DNA of 64,000 bases from Bacteroidota bacterium (GTDB lineage Bacteria > Bacteroidota > Bacteroidia > UKL13-3), in contig JAIXWW010000009.1 of NCBI GenBank assembly GCA_027491085.1, positions 372,001-436,000 on the forward strand, read 5' to 3'. This document shows, piece after piece, positions 34,340 to 43,021 of the stretch. The position numbers and the translations under genes are program-made. Within the stretch, counting starts at the first letter, position 1. The number at the start of each line of letters is the position of its first letter. A model generated the notes under the pieces. The model was given only the letters and a program-made list of their open reading frames with translations. It was not told where the DNA came from and did not search any database.

Positions 34340-34514
34340 GCTCCTTTCAAACCCCTGTCAATACTCAATATTGGGTGTAAAAGTTCGTTAATTCTTGGGG
34401 TTCAACATTTGTTTCCATCAAAACTGAACTTTTAGTTCATTTGAATAAATATAATGCGATTATGTAATTCTACTTTTTTACAACTTGAAAAAACCCATGC
34501 ATCATTTTATAAAT

Positions 34515-35102
34515 TTACTTCCCTAAAAAAGGCAAAGTCCTTTCTTTTTCTTTGTAAAATGTCCTTTGTTGCATTTTCTTAATTCGCAAATGTGAGCAAT
34601 AAAATTCTTGCTCCATAATTGGTATTTTAGCTAATGCTGTCCACAATTCATCCAATTGTTTTCCAAATAAATTTTTTAAAATGGTAATATGAGGTGTTGT
34701 TGTAATTCCAACGGCTTTATAAGTTAAATTGCTAGTTTTTAAAAGCACTTGCAACTCCTTTGCAAATTGTTTTATGGCTTCCACATTTTCAAGGTTTATG
34801 AATATAGTTCCAGAGTTTTCAAAAACGGAGAGTTTGGTTGCTCTTGAAATAATTTTTGGATGATTAGCTAAAATAGACTCAATTATTGCCAAAAGTGGGG
34901 CTTCATTTTTTTCTAACATAGAAAAATTAACAAGAGAAATATGTGGCTGCGTCCCCACAGAAGTATAACCTTTACTACAAATTTTTTTGGCTTCTTCCTT
35001 TAAGTTTGAAGCTAATTTAGACATAGACTTGTCTGGAATTAACTGGATGGTATAATCAAACAGAGCAATTTTTTCTAATTCAAACAGCAATCCATTATCC
35101 AA
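34515..35102 (-). CDS. 2H phosphoesterase (LigT/2'-5' RNA ligase-like)
   Basis: A 195-residue protein with two HxS/T motifs, PHISLVNF (~residue 73) and PHITILKN (~residue 140), which form the paired catalytic site of the 2H phosphoesterase superfamily. Members hydrolyse or ligate 2'-5' or cyclic phosphodiester RNA ends. The start is TTG at 35102; an SD-like GGAGG lies nine bases upstream, unusual in this genome, and the next Met is at residue 27. It is the last gene of the run subtilase-OMP-menA, 46 bases after menA. Confidence 0.75.
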   Translation of the reverse strand: MDNGLLFELEKIALFDYTIQLIPDKSMSKLASNLKEEAKKICSKGYTSVGTQPHISLVNFSMLEKNEAPLLAIIESILANHPKIISRATKLSVFENSGTIFINLENVEAIKQFAKELQVLLKTSNLTYKAVGITTTPHITILKNLFGKQLDELWTALAKIPIMEQEFYCSHLRIKKMQQRTFYKEKERTLPFLGK

Positions 35103-35148
35103 TTTTATATTCCTCCAATTTTTGGTAAACGGTGGTAATTTTGTACCC

Positions 35149-36051
35149 TTAAATTAAATTAGCAAATCCAAATAACAGCACAAACAGCATGGTAGAAATA
35201 GAAAGCTGTTTTAATAAAGGGTCTAATTTTATTTTATCTGTGGTGTTTTTTACTGTAAATAATTGTTTTAAAAACAATGGAAAACAAGCTACAAAAGATA
35301 AGTTTTGCCAAGTGGGCATTTCTTTGTAAAACATTACAAATATTAAAGAACAAAGCAATGCAGTACTAATAATTACATAATGGTAAACTTTACTTTTGGC
35401 ATAACCTAGGCGCACTGGAATGCTGTTTTTTCCTGCTTCTATATCCGAATCAATATCGCGCATATTGTTTAAGTTTAACACACCTACCGAAAACAAACCA
35501 CAGCTAATGGCAGGTAAAAATATAAATGGATTGATAGAACCTACTAATAAGTAGTAAGTTCCGCACACTGCTATTAAACCAAAGAATATAAATACTGAAA
35601 TATCGCCAAGGCCCATGTAGCCATAAGGGCGTTTGCCATTGGTATAGGCTATGGCAGCTACTATAGCAGCAAGGCCTATTACAAATAAAGTAATAACACC
35701 GTTTATCCCAATTACATTTAAACAAGAATATAACAAGGCCATACCAGTAACAAGGCTTAAAACTACAAATATTTTTATACCTACTAACATTTGAGCGGCA
35801 GTAATTTTACCTGATTGTACTGCACGTTTAGGGCCTTTTCTACCATCGTGGTCTGCACCATGTTTGCTATCGCCATAATCGTTAGCTAAGTTCGAAAGTA
35901 TTTGCAAAAACAAAGCTGTAAGCAAGGTTAACACTACAGAAACAGTAGATACATTTTGTGAAAATATTTTCGCTAAAAAAACGCCCATTAATATACATGC
36001 CAATGAAAGCATGAGGGTGCGCAGCCTAAAGGCTTCAATCCAATTTTTCAT
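35149..36051 (-). CDS. menA: 1,4-dihydroxy-2-naphthoate prenyltransferase
   Basis: A 300-residue UbiA-family integral membrane enzyme that attaches the prenyl tail to DHNA, giving demethylmenaquinone. The first Asp-rich motif is in LSNLANDYGDSKHGADHD. A second (LNNMRDIDSDIEAGKNS) carries the metal-binding aspartates, and 8-9 membrane helices are visible. It is four bases downstream of an OMP gene and within the same operon as a subtilase, not beside the menF pair. Confidence 0.92.
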   Translation of the reverse strand: MKNWIEAFRLRTLMLSLACILMGVFLAKIFSQNVSTVSVVLTLLTALFLQILSNLANDYGDSKHGADHDGRKGPKRAVQSGKITAAQMLVGIKIFVVLSLVTGMALLYSCLNVIGINGVITLFVIGLAAIVAAIAYTNGKRPYGYMGLGDISVFIFFGLIAVCGTYYLLVGSINPFIFLPAISCGLFSVGVLNLNNMRDIDSDIEAGKNSIPVRLGYAKSKVYHYVIISTALLCSLIFVMFYKEMPTWQNLSFVACFPLFLKQLFTVKNTTDKIKLDPLLKQLSISTMLFVLLFGFANLI

Positions 36052-36055
36052 TTTT

Positions 36056-36754
36056 TTATAAACCTAAACTTATTCCTAAACGCAAGCGTGGAGTTTCGTA
36101 AACCACAGGTGCATAATTAGCTGTTTGCATCATATCAGTTAAACGATAATAAGCCACCAAAGAAATTCCTTTTACGCCTAATCTTACATAAGCATCAGCT
36201 GTAATATCTTTTAAGTATGCCACATCATGCACAAATACCTCTCTTTTGTTGCCATTTAAATCCTTATCCTCGTAATTATAAACTTTCGAAAAATTCCATT
36301 TACCCGTAGCTCCTAATTCGGTATATAACGATTTTTTGAGTTTAAAGCGGGCTCCTAAACTAAGTGATGCAGCAGTAACACTGAATCTATCCATTTCGTT
36401 ATTGCTCACTGAAGTTGGAAATGTAGTATTGGTATCGGTTTTAGTGAAACTATAATTTTCGTAATTAATACCAACTTGAGACACCAACTGTACCTTTTTT
36501 GCCAATTTATATTTTAAATTAAATAAAAAATTGAATCCAATAGAGTTTCCAAATTTTCCTTTTAATCCTTTTTCATCAAAACCGCCATAGCTAGTAAGTT
36601 CCATCATAAACCCAGCATCGGTTTTACTGGGTTTGTAAGCAGGTACATTATTAGTTGGAGCCTTGTTTACTTCTTCTTCCACTACTACAGTTTGCGCATT
36701 AATAATGCCCATGCTTGCCATAACAAGCGATAATGTTATTATTACTTTTTTCAT
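36056..36754 (-). CDS. Secreted outer-membrane beta-barrel protein, unknown function
   Basis: A 232-residue protein with a signal peptide (MASMGIINAQT) and a proline/valine-rich start (VVVEEEVNKAPTNNVPAY). Strands of a small barrel follow (FGNSIGFNFLFNLKYKLAK, VQLVSQVGINYENYSF, LYTELGATGKWNFS). It ends PRLRLGISLGL, consistent with an outer-membrane barrel terminus. No family was recognised. It is co-transcribed with the subtilase gene (3-base gap) and menA (4-base gap). Confidence 0.65.
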   Translation of the reverse strand: MKKVIITLSLVMASMGIINAQTVVVEEEVNKAPTNNVPAYKPSKTDAGFMMELTSYGGFDEKGLKGKFGNSIGFNFLFNLKYKLAKKVQLVSQVGINYENYSFTKTDTNTTFPTSVSNNEMDRFSVTAASLSLGARFKLKKSLYTELGATGKWNFSKVYNYEDKDLNGNKREVFVHDVAYLKDITADAYVRLGVKGISLVAYYRLTDMMQTANYAPVVYETPRLRLGISLGL

Positions 36755-36757
36755 ATT

Positions 36758-38428
36758 TTATTCAATGGTTTTGGTTAAGGTATATCCTTCAAAATGAAAG
36801 GTTAGCACATAACCTTTTTGAATAGTTTTAGGATTAACTACTATATCTTCAATACTTTCTACTTCAATTACTTCGTAATACAAAATTTTACCTTCTTTAT
36901 TTTTTACATTCCAATAAAGGTTACACAATTTGGGTTCTTCTACCTCAGGAACTACCATTGAGTCGGTATTAACAGTATCTATCAACGCTTGGTAATTGTA
37001 ATATGCTAAGTATTTTTTTATTAAAACAGAATCGGTAACTTGAAAAGTAATGGTTTGATTATCTTTCAATGAATCAATTAAATGAAAATTAGGCAAAATT
37101 GTTTTTTTAGTGGTGGTGAAATAACTAGCCTGAGGAATACCATGGCCGTGCATATAATCAAAATAAGGATATAAATGACCTGATTTTTCAATTTCTGCAA
37201 AAAGCTGCATATTGGTTAAGCTGCGATTACTTTGCCACGCACAAGCTGCAAAACCACTCACTAAAGGACAAGAAAACGATGTTCCAAAAGTATGACTAAT
37301 GGTTCCGTTAGGATTAGCCGCTACTACATGGCCAGGGGCGCTAATATTTGGTTTTGTTCTATAGTCAGCACTTGGACCAATGCTACTAAAACTGATATGT
37401 CTATCGGTATAAGGATCGGTTCCACCAACACATAAAACACTATCGGCATCAGAAGGAGTAATGATGGTTCTCCATTTATTATCTTCGTACTCGTTTCCAG
37501 CTGAATTAACCACCAATATTCCTTTTTGTGCAGCCACAGTTGCGGCAAAAGCCACCACACTTTTTTTGCCATCCATATCTTTAACCGTATACCAATCGTT
37601 GCCATAACCTAACGAACTGCTAATAATATTGGCTCCATTTTTATCGGCCCATTCGGCAGCTGCTAACCAAAAATATTCTTCTTGTTTGTCTTCTTTAGTA
37701 GTCCATTCAGTGCGAGCTAATAAAAATTCTGCATCGGTAGCCATTCCCATTTTTTGACCATTATAAACACCAGCTATGCAGCTTAAAGTGTTAGTTCCAT
37801 GAGCACCTCCTAAATAAACATTATTGTTGTTTTTAACAAAATCATATGTTTTAATGATACGTTGATTATCGTAAATATGTTTGAAGGCTGCATGTTTATC
37901 TGCACCAGAAAAACCTACATCAAACACCGCAATGCGAATGCCTTTTCCTGTTAAGTTTTTACTCTCAAACTCATCAACTTGTAAGCGTTTGGTTTGGTAT
38001 TTTAGAATTTGTTTATTTTTGGGCGTTAACTCTGCATCCACCGAAGCTATAATTTTGGCTTTTGCAGATATAAACTCATCCACAAACTTTATAGTCGGCA
38101 AATTTTTTATTTTTTCTATTTGCTCAAAACTGGCATTTACAAAAACCGCATTTAACCACCTACTCACCACCAACAATTCAGAACTAGTACTTTTAATATC
38201 ATTAACAGCTATATCATTAACAGGCAAATCGCGTTCATCAAAAAGGGGCAAATGAGCTAAAACTTTACGTTCTATGGTTTTTGCATCAAAATATTGATAA
38301 GGATTAAAGCTAGTAGTAGTTTTATCCTTTAAGTAAACTACGTAAGTTTTAGTATTTACTTGCGCAGCACACCAATTATAAGCCACAGTGAACAAGGCCA
38401 ATAAAAGCAGTTTAGATAATTTATCCAT
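36758..38428 (-). CDS. Secreted S8 (subtilisin-like) serine peptidase
   Basis: A 556-residue peptidase with a signal peptide (LLLLALFTVAYNWCAAQ). An N-terminal inhibitor-like propeptide (~30-125) precedes the S8 domain: Asp170 in AVFDVGFSG, His210 in GGAHGTNTLSC and Ser384 in FGTSFSCPLVSG. The oxyanion Asn is in VVNSAGNEYEDN. The C-terminal ~110 residues after the catalytic Ser are beta-rich and do not look like a T9SS sorting domain. The ATG at 38428 is used; a TTG two codons upstream is not needed. It is the first gene of an operon with an OMP and menA. Confidence 0.85.
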   Translation of the reverse strand: MDKLSKLLLLALFTVAYNWCAAQVNTKTYVVYLKDKTTTSFNPYQYFDAKTIERKVLAHLPLFDERDLPVNDIAVNDIKSTSSELLVVSRWLNAVFVNASFEQIEKIKNLPTIKFVDEFISAKAKIIASVDAELTPKNKQILKYQTKRLQVDEFESKNLTGKGIRIAVFDVGFSGADKHAAFKHIYDNQRIIKTYDFVKNNNNVYLGGAHGTNTLSCIAGVYNGQKMGMATDAEFLLARTEWTTKEDKQEEYFWLAAAEWADKNGANIISSSLGYGNDWYTVKDMDGKKSVVAFAATVAAQKGILVVNSAGNEYEDNKWRTIITPSDADSVLCVGGTDPYTDRHISFSSIGPSADYRTKPNISAPGHVVAANPNGTISHTFGTSFSCPLVSGFAACAWQSNRSLTNMQLFAEIEKSGHLYPYFDYMHGHGIPQASYFTTTKKTILPNFHLIDSLKDNQTITFQVTDSVLIKKYLAYYNYQALIDTVNTDSMVVPEVEEPKLCNLYWNVKNKEGKILYYEVIEVESIEDIVVNPKTIQKGYVLTFHFEGYTLTKTIE

Positions 38429-38536
38429 AGGCAATTATAATACTAGCCTTTATTGAAACAAAATTTTAGGAAAAACAAATTTCAGTGTGTACTTACATTT
38501 TCGTTGAAAATTAATAAATAGATTTATTTTTACCAC

Positions 38537-40333
38537 ATGCAACAACCTTGGTTTATAATTGATTTTGATAGCACTTTTACACAAGTAGAAGCTATGGAAG
38601 AATTGGCTGCCATTAGCTTAAAAAACGATCCTGAAAAAGAAGCAATCATAGAGCAAATAAAACATTTAACTGATTTGGCTATGGATGGAAAAATGCCATT
38701 TAACAAATCGTTAAAGGCTCGAATTGCGCTGCTTTCCGCTAAAAAATACCATTTAAATATGTTGGTAAATAAGCTACGTAAAAAAGTGTCACCATCTTTT
38801 GCTCGCAACAAAGAGTTTTTTAAAAAATACCAAGGAAGGGTTTTAATTGTGTCAGGTGGATTTAAGGAATTTATTGCACCTGTAGTTAAAAGTTTTTTTA
38901 TAGATGAAGATTGCATTTATGCCAACACATTTATTTACGATAAAAAAAATAATATCATAGGTTCAGACGAAGAAAATCCTTTGGCGCAAGAAGGAGGAAA
39001 AGTAAAATTACTAAAGCAATTAAAGTTAAAAGGACAGGTTATAGCCATTGGTGATGGATACACCGATTACCAAATGCGCGAAAGCGGAATGGCTGAACAG
39101 TTTTTTGCTTTTACCGAAAATATAGCTCGTGAGCGTGTATTGGCCAAAGCAGATTACATCGCTCCAAGCTTAGATGAAATTTTATATAAAATGAAATTGC
39201 CTATGGCACTTTCGTATCCTAAAAGCCGAATAAATGCAGTGCTTTTAGGTAAAGAAACGTTTGCCACAGCACCTTATTTTAAATTAGAAGGATACAATGT
39301 TATCAAACGCGATTCATTATCGAATAAAGCATTAACCGATTTGAAGAATGCCTCTATTATTGTTTCATCTTTAAAGCAAGAAATAACCAATTTAAATACT
39401 TTTCCTAAGCTTATAAGTTTGGCAGTTTGGGGAAATAATAATCAGCAGTTTAATGCAAACATGGCACAACAAATGGCAGTGCCTATTTTTAGTTCTCCTT
39501 ACGCCAATACAAGAAGTGTAGTAGAGTTAGGTTTAGGTTTTATGTTTCAACTGTCAAGGCAAACTAACACCGAATTGCGAGGTAAAAAAATTGGAATAAT
39601 TGGTTATGGAAATGCGGGCAGTTTAATGGGTGTGCTAGCGCAGAATTTGGGAATGGATGTACTTTATTTTGATGAAAAAGACCGCGCACCGTTAGGCAAT
39701 GCAATAGCTTGTAAATCGTTAACTGATTTGCTAAAGAAGTCAAATTATGTAGTTTTACTCCAAAGTAAAAATGCCGGAACTATTTTGGCTGAAAAGGAGT
39801 TAAAGCAAATGCAGCCAAAGGCCTGTTTAATTAACTTAAGTTATGATGATTCTGTGGAGTTTCAAGCTGTGTTAAAACTGATTCAGCAAAAAAAATTATT
39901 CGGCTTTGCAATGGATTTTCAGCAAGAAGAAAATTATTTAAAACTTAAACAAAACAGCCAAATTATTGCCACGCTTAATCAAAGAAACAATACATTAGAA
40001 ACACAACAAAACATTGCAAGTTTTACCAGTGAAAAAATTATTCAATACATTAATACGGGTAATATAAGCCGTAGTTTAAATTTTCTTGATATTCAATTGC
40101 CGGCCCTGCAAGGCTCACATCGTTTTATTCATATTCATCAAAACAAACCGGGTTTGTTAGCTAAAATAAATGCTGTTTTAGCTAAACATAAAATTAATAT
40201 TACAGGTCAATATTTAAAAACCAACGAAACTTTGGGATATGTGATTACTGATGTTTCTAAAAAGTATGATAATGAAGTGATTAGTGAATTAAAGAAAATT
40301 GAAGCAACTATAAAATTCAGGGTGATTTATTAG
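38537..40333 (+). CDS. Fusion of phosphoserine phosphatase (SerB) with a degenerate 3-phosphoglycerate dehydrogenase (SerA) and ACT domain
   Basis: A 598-residue protein. Residues 1-225 are a HAD phosphatase with DxDxT (Asp9, Asp11 in DFDST), LIVSGGFKEF and the GDGYTD metal motif, so this half should be active as phosphoserine phosphatase. Residues 232-510 are homologous to E. coli-type SerA: NTRSVVELGLG, the NAD motif GYGNAGSLMG, LGNAIACKSLTDLLKKSNYV. The last ~70 residues form the serine-binding ACT domain (HRFIHIHQNKPGLLAKIN). In the SerA half the catalytic Arg (SRG) is Tyr436 and the catalytic His (TPH) aligns with Asn481, so dehydrogenase activity is probably lost. It is probably a serine-regulated phosphatase; whether another SerA exists lies outside the window. 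Confidence 0.85.
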   Translation: MQQPWFIIDFDSTFTQVEAMEELAAISLKNDPEKEAIIEQIKHLTDLAMDGKMPFNKSLKARIALLSAKKYHLNMLVNKLRKKVSPSFARNKEFFKKYQGRVLIVSGGFKEFIAPVVKSFFIDEDCIYANTFIYDKKNNIIGSDEENPLAQEGGKVKLLKQLKLKGQVIAIGDGYTDYQMRESGMAEQFFAFTENIARERVLAKADYIAPSLDEILYKMKLPMALSYPKSRINAVLLGKETFATAPYFKLEGYNVIKRDSLSNKALTDLKNASIIVSSLKQEITNLNTFPKLISLAVWGNNNQQFNANMAQQMAVPIFSSPYANTRSVVELGLGFMFQLSRQTNTELRGKKIGIIGYGNAGSLMGVLAQNLGMDVLYFDEKDRAPLGNAIACKSLTDLLKKSNYVVLLQSKNAGTILAEKELKQMQPKACLINLSYDDSVEFQAVLKLIQQKKLFGFAMDFQQEENYLKLKQNSQIIATLNQRNNTLETQQNIASFTSEKIIQYINTGNISRSLNFLDIQLPALQGSHRFIHIHQNKPGLLAKINAVLAKHKINITGQYLKTNETLGYVITDVSKKYDNEVISELKKIEATIKFRVIY

Positions 40334-40446
40334 TGTAAATTAAAGTTTACGTAATATTTTATACTAAAAAAGTTATTATTGCCTTTGTTCTCATTTAAAC
40401 CTAAAAAACAATAGTAAAAACTCTACTCTATATTTTAAATTTATTA

Positions 40447-42954
40447 ATGCAAAAAATCTTTTGTTTTTTACTCCTTGTATTGGGTATTTCTGTTGCAGTT
40501 AAAGCTCAAAACGATAAGGCAATTATTAGTGGTACTGTTAGGGATAGCATGGGGCAATTGGCCGAAGGTGTTACTGTTTCGGTAATTGGCCAAAAAATAA
40601 CTGTGGTTACCAATGAAGATGGTTTTTATAAAATATTGGTAGATGCCAATAATGCTGTGGAGTTAAAGTTTAATTACTTTGGACAAAAAGGGCAAACATT
40701 TAGTGTACCTGCATTGGCACCAAACCAAAAATATGAATTAAGTCTACGCTTAAATATTGGTTTAACTTTAGTAGATTTTATTGTAAAAGAAGAAAGATAC
40801 CGCGAACAGGTTAGTACATTTACCATAGATTCAAGGCAATTAACAATCAATCCAGCTCCAATGCCTGGGGTTGAACAAATTTTAAAAACTTTGCCCGGTG
40901 TTTCGTCCAATAATGAATTGAGTGCTCAGTACAATGTGCGTGGAGGAAATTTTGACGAAAATTTGGTTTATGTAAATGATATTGAAATATACAGGCCTTT
41001 TTTACCTAGAAGTGGTCAACAAGAAGGTTTAAGTTTTATACATTCTGATTTAGTAAAAAGTATCAAATTCAGTGCAGGCGGATTTGAAGCCAAATATGGC
41101 GATAAAATGAGTTCGGTATTGGATATAAAATATAAAGATCCTAAAAAAACTATTTCATCCGTAAATATTGGATTATTAGGAGTACAAGCCGCAACCGAAG
41201 GTGCTTCAAAAAATTTACGTTTTACTTATTTAATTGGAGCCAGGTATTGGAGTAATAAATATGTGGTTTCAACCCTTGATACCAAAGGCGATTACCAACC
41301 TTCGTTTACTGATGTGCAATCACTTTTAACGTATCATTTTAGGTCTGATTTAAGTTTGAGTATTTTAGGAAGTTATGCTCAAAACAGGTATTTTTTAGTG
41401 CCTACCGATAGGCAAACTACTTTTGGAACAGTGAAGCAAGCTTTACAACTTAATGTGTATTTTGGTGGTGCCGATTTAATGGAATACCGAACAGCAACAG
41501 GTGCAGCTAGTTTGGTTTATAATCCAACACGTAGGCTGCAATTAAAGTTAATTGGTTCTACCTTTTATAGCAACGAAAATGAAATTTTTACCATTGAAGG
41601 TGCATATAGGTTAAGTGAATTAGAAACCGACCAAAGCAGCAGTAATTTTGGAAGAGCAAAATCCCTAAGAGGTGTTGGTTATTTTATAAATAACGCGCGT
41701 AATGGAATTGAAGCAACAGTTATAAATATTGGCCATAGAGGTAATTACGATAAAGGAAAACACAATATTCAATGGGGTGCTTTTGTACAAACCGAAAATA
41801 TTAATGATAGACTCAAGGAATGGAATTACAGAGATAGCGCAGGTTTTGCCCAACCTACTTTAGATGCCAATGGCAATATTACCTTACCCGATTATTTACG
41901 AACACAGTTAAGTTTGAATACATTTAGGCTAAATGGTTATGTGCAAAACACCATGGTTATTGATAGAAACAGCAATATGGTTTTTACTTATGGTGTGCGC
42001 AGCAATTGGTGGAGTTATACCAACGAAAATGTAATTAGTCCAAGGTTTCAATTTGCATTTGAACCCAATAGAAAACATAATAAATTGGTTTTAGATAACA
42101 GTAAAAATGATACCAATTGGGTAAAAAAAATGCGTAAAAATTGGGTAATCAAAGCCTCGTATGGTTGGTATTACCAAACGCCTTTTTACCGTGAGTTACG
42201 TAATTTTCAAGGAGAATTAAATGCTAATATAAAATCACAAAAATCAATTCATTATGTATTAGGGGCTGAAATGAATTTTAAAGCTTGGAAGCGCCCGTTT
42301 AAATTTACTGCTGAAGCTTATTATAAAGACTTAAGTAATTTAATTCCATACGAAATTGACAATGTGCGCATACGTTATTTTGCTGATAACACCTCAAGTG
42401 GATATGCCACAGGCATTGATTTTAGAGTCAATGGCGAATTTGTAAGAGGAACCGAAAGTTGGGCAAGTTTAAGTTTAATGGATACCAAAGAAATAATCAG
42501 CAATCAGTTTACTACCCAAGGAGTGAAAGAAAATGAAAGATACATTCCAAGATTAACTAACCAAGCATTTCAATTTGCTATTTTCTTTCAAGATTATTTG
42601 CCAAGCAATGATAAGTACAAAGTAAACCTAATGTTGGTTTATGGTAGCGGTTTTCCGTTTGGAATTCCTGACCACAACAGGTATAACGATGTAAACTCTA
42701 TGCCAAGTTACCGCAGGGTTGATATTGGTTTTACTAAAGATTTAATTCCTGAAAAATTAAAAGCTTCGCAACGCAACACTTTCTTAAAACGTCATATAAA
42801 ATATGCCAATCTTGCTTTAGATGTATTTAATTTATTAGGAGTAGATAATACCATAAGTTATACTTGGCTGCAAGATGCTACAGCACAAACATGGGCCGTA
42901 CCAAATTACTTAACTAGTAGAAGGCTTAACCTTAAGTTACAAATGAAATTTTAA
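40447..42954 (+). CDS. TonB-dependent receptor with CarboxypepD_reg-like N-terminal domain
   Basis: An 835-residue outer-membrane transporter. It has a signal peptide (LLLVLGISVAVKAQN), a carboxypeptidase-regulatory-like domain (~25-115: ISGTVRDSMGQLAEGVTVSV, VTNEDGFYKI), a plug (~125-230: PGVEQILKTLPGVSSNNEL, YNVRGGNFDENLVYVND, FEAKYGDKMSSVLD) and a long barrel ending in LKLQMKF. No SusD partner is adjacent, so it is not a SusCD pair. The substrate cannot be predicted. The gene stands alone, 113 bases after the SerB fusion. Confidence 0.88.
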   Translation: MQKIFCFLLLVLGISVAVKAQNDKAIISGTVRDSMGQLAEGVTVSVIGQKITVVTNEDGFYKILVDANNAVELKFNYFGQKGQTFSVPALAPNQKYELSLRLNIGLTLVDFIVKEERYREQVSTFTIDSRQLTINPAPMPGVEQILKTLPGVSSNNELSAQYNVRGGNFDENLVYVNDIEIYRPFLPRSGQQEGLSFIHSDLVKSIKFSAGGFEAKYGDKMSSVLDIKYKDPKKTISSVNIGLLGVQAATEGASKNLRFTYLIGARYWSNKYVVSTLDTKGDYQPSFTDVQSLLTYHFRSDLSLSILGSYAQNRYFLVPTDRQTTFGTVKQALQLNVYFGGADLMEYRTATGAASLVYNPTRRLQLKLIGSTFYSNENEIFTIEGAYRLSELETDQSSSNFGRAKSLRGVGYFINNARNGIEATVINIGHRGNYDKGKHNIQWGAFVQTENINDRLKEWNYRDSAGFAQPTLDANGNITLPDYLRTQLSLNTFRLNGYVQNTMVIDRNSNMVFTYGVRSNWWSYTNENVISPRFQFAFEPNRKHNKLVLDNSKNDTNWVKKMRKNWVIKASYGWYYQTPFYRELRNFQGELNANIKSQKSIHYVLGAEMNFKAWKRPFKFTAEAYYKDLSNLIPYEIDNVRIRYFADNTSSGYATGIDFRVNGEFVRGTESWASLSLMDTKEIISNQFTTQGVKENERYIPRLTNQAFQFAIFFQDYLPSNDKYKVNLMLVYGSGFPFGIPDHNRYNDVNSMPSYRRVDIGFTKDLIPEKLKASQRNTFLKRHIKYANLALDVFNLLGVDNTISYTWLQDATAQTWAVPNYLTSRRLNLKLQMKF

Positions 42955-43021
42955 ACGAAATGGGTGTTTATAGACTCTAAGAAATATAAATAGCCTATCA
43001 TAATTTTAAAAACAAAATAAT

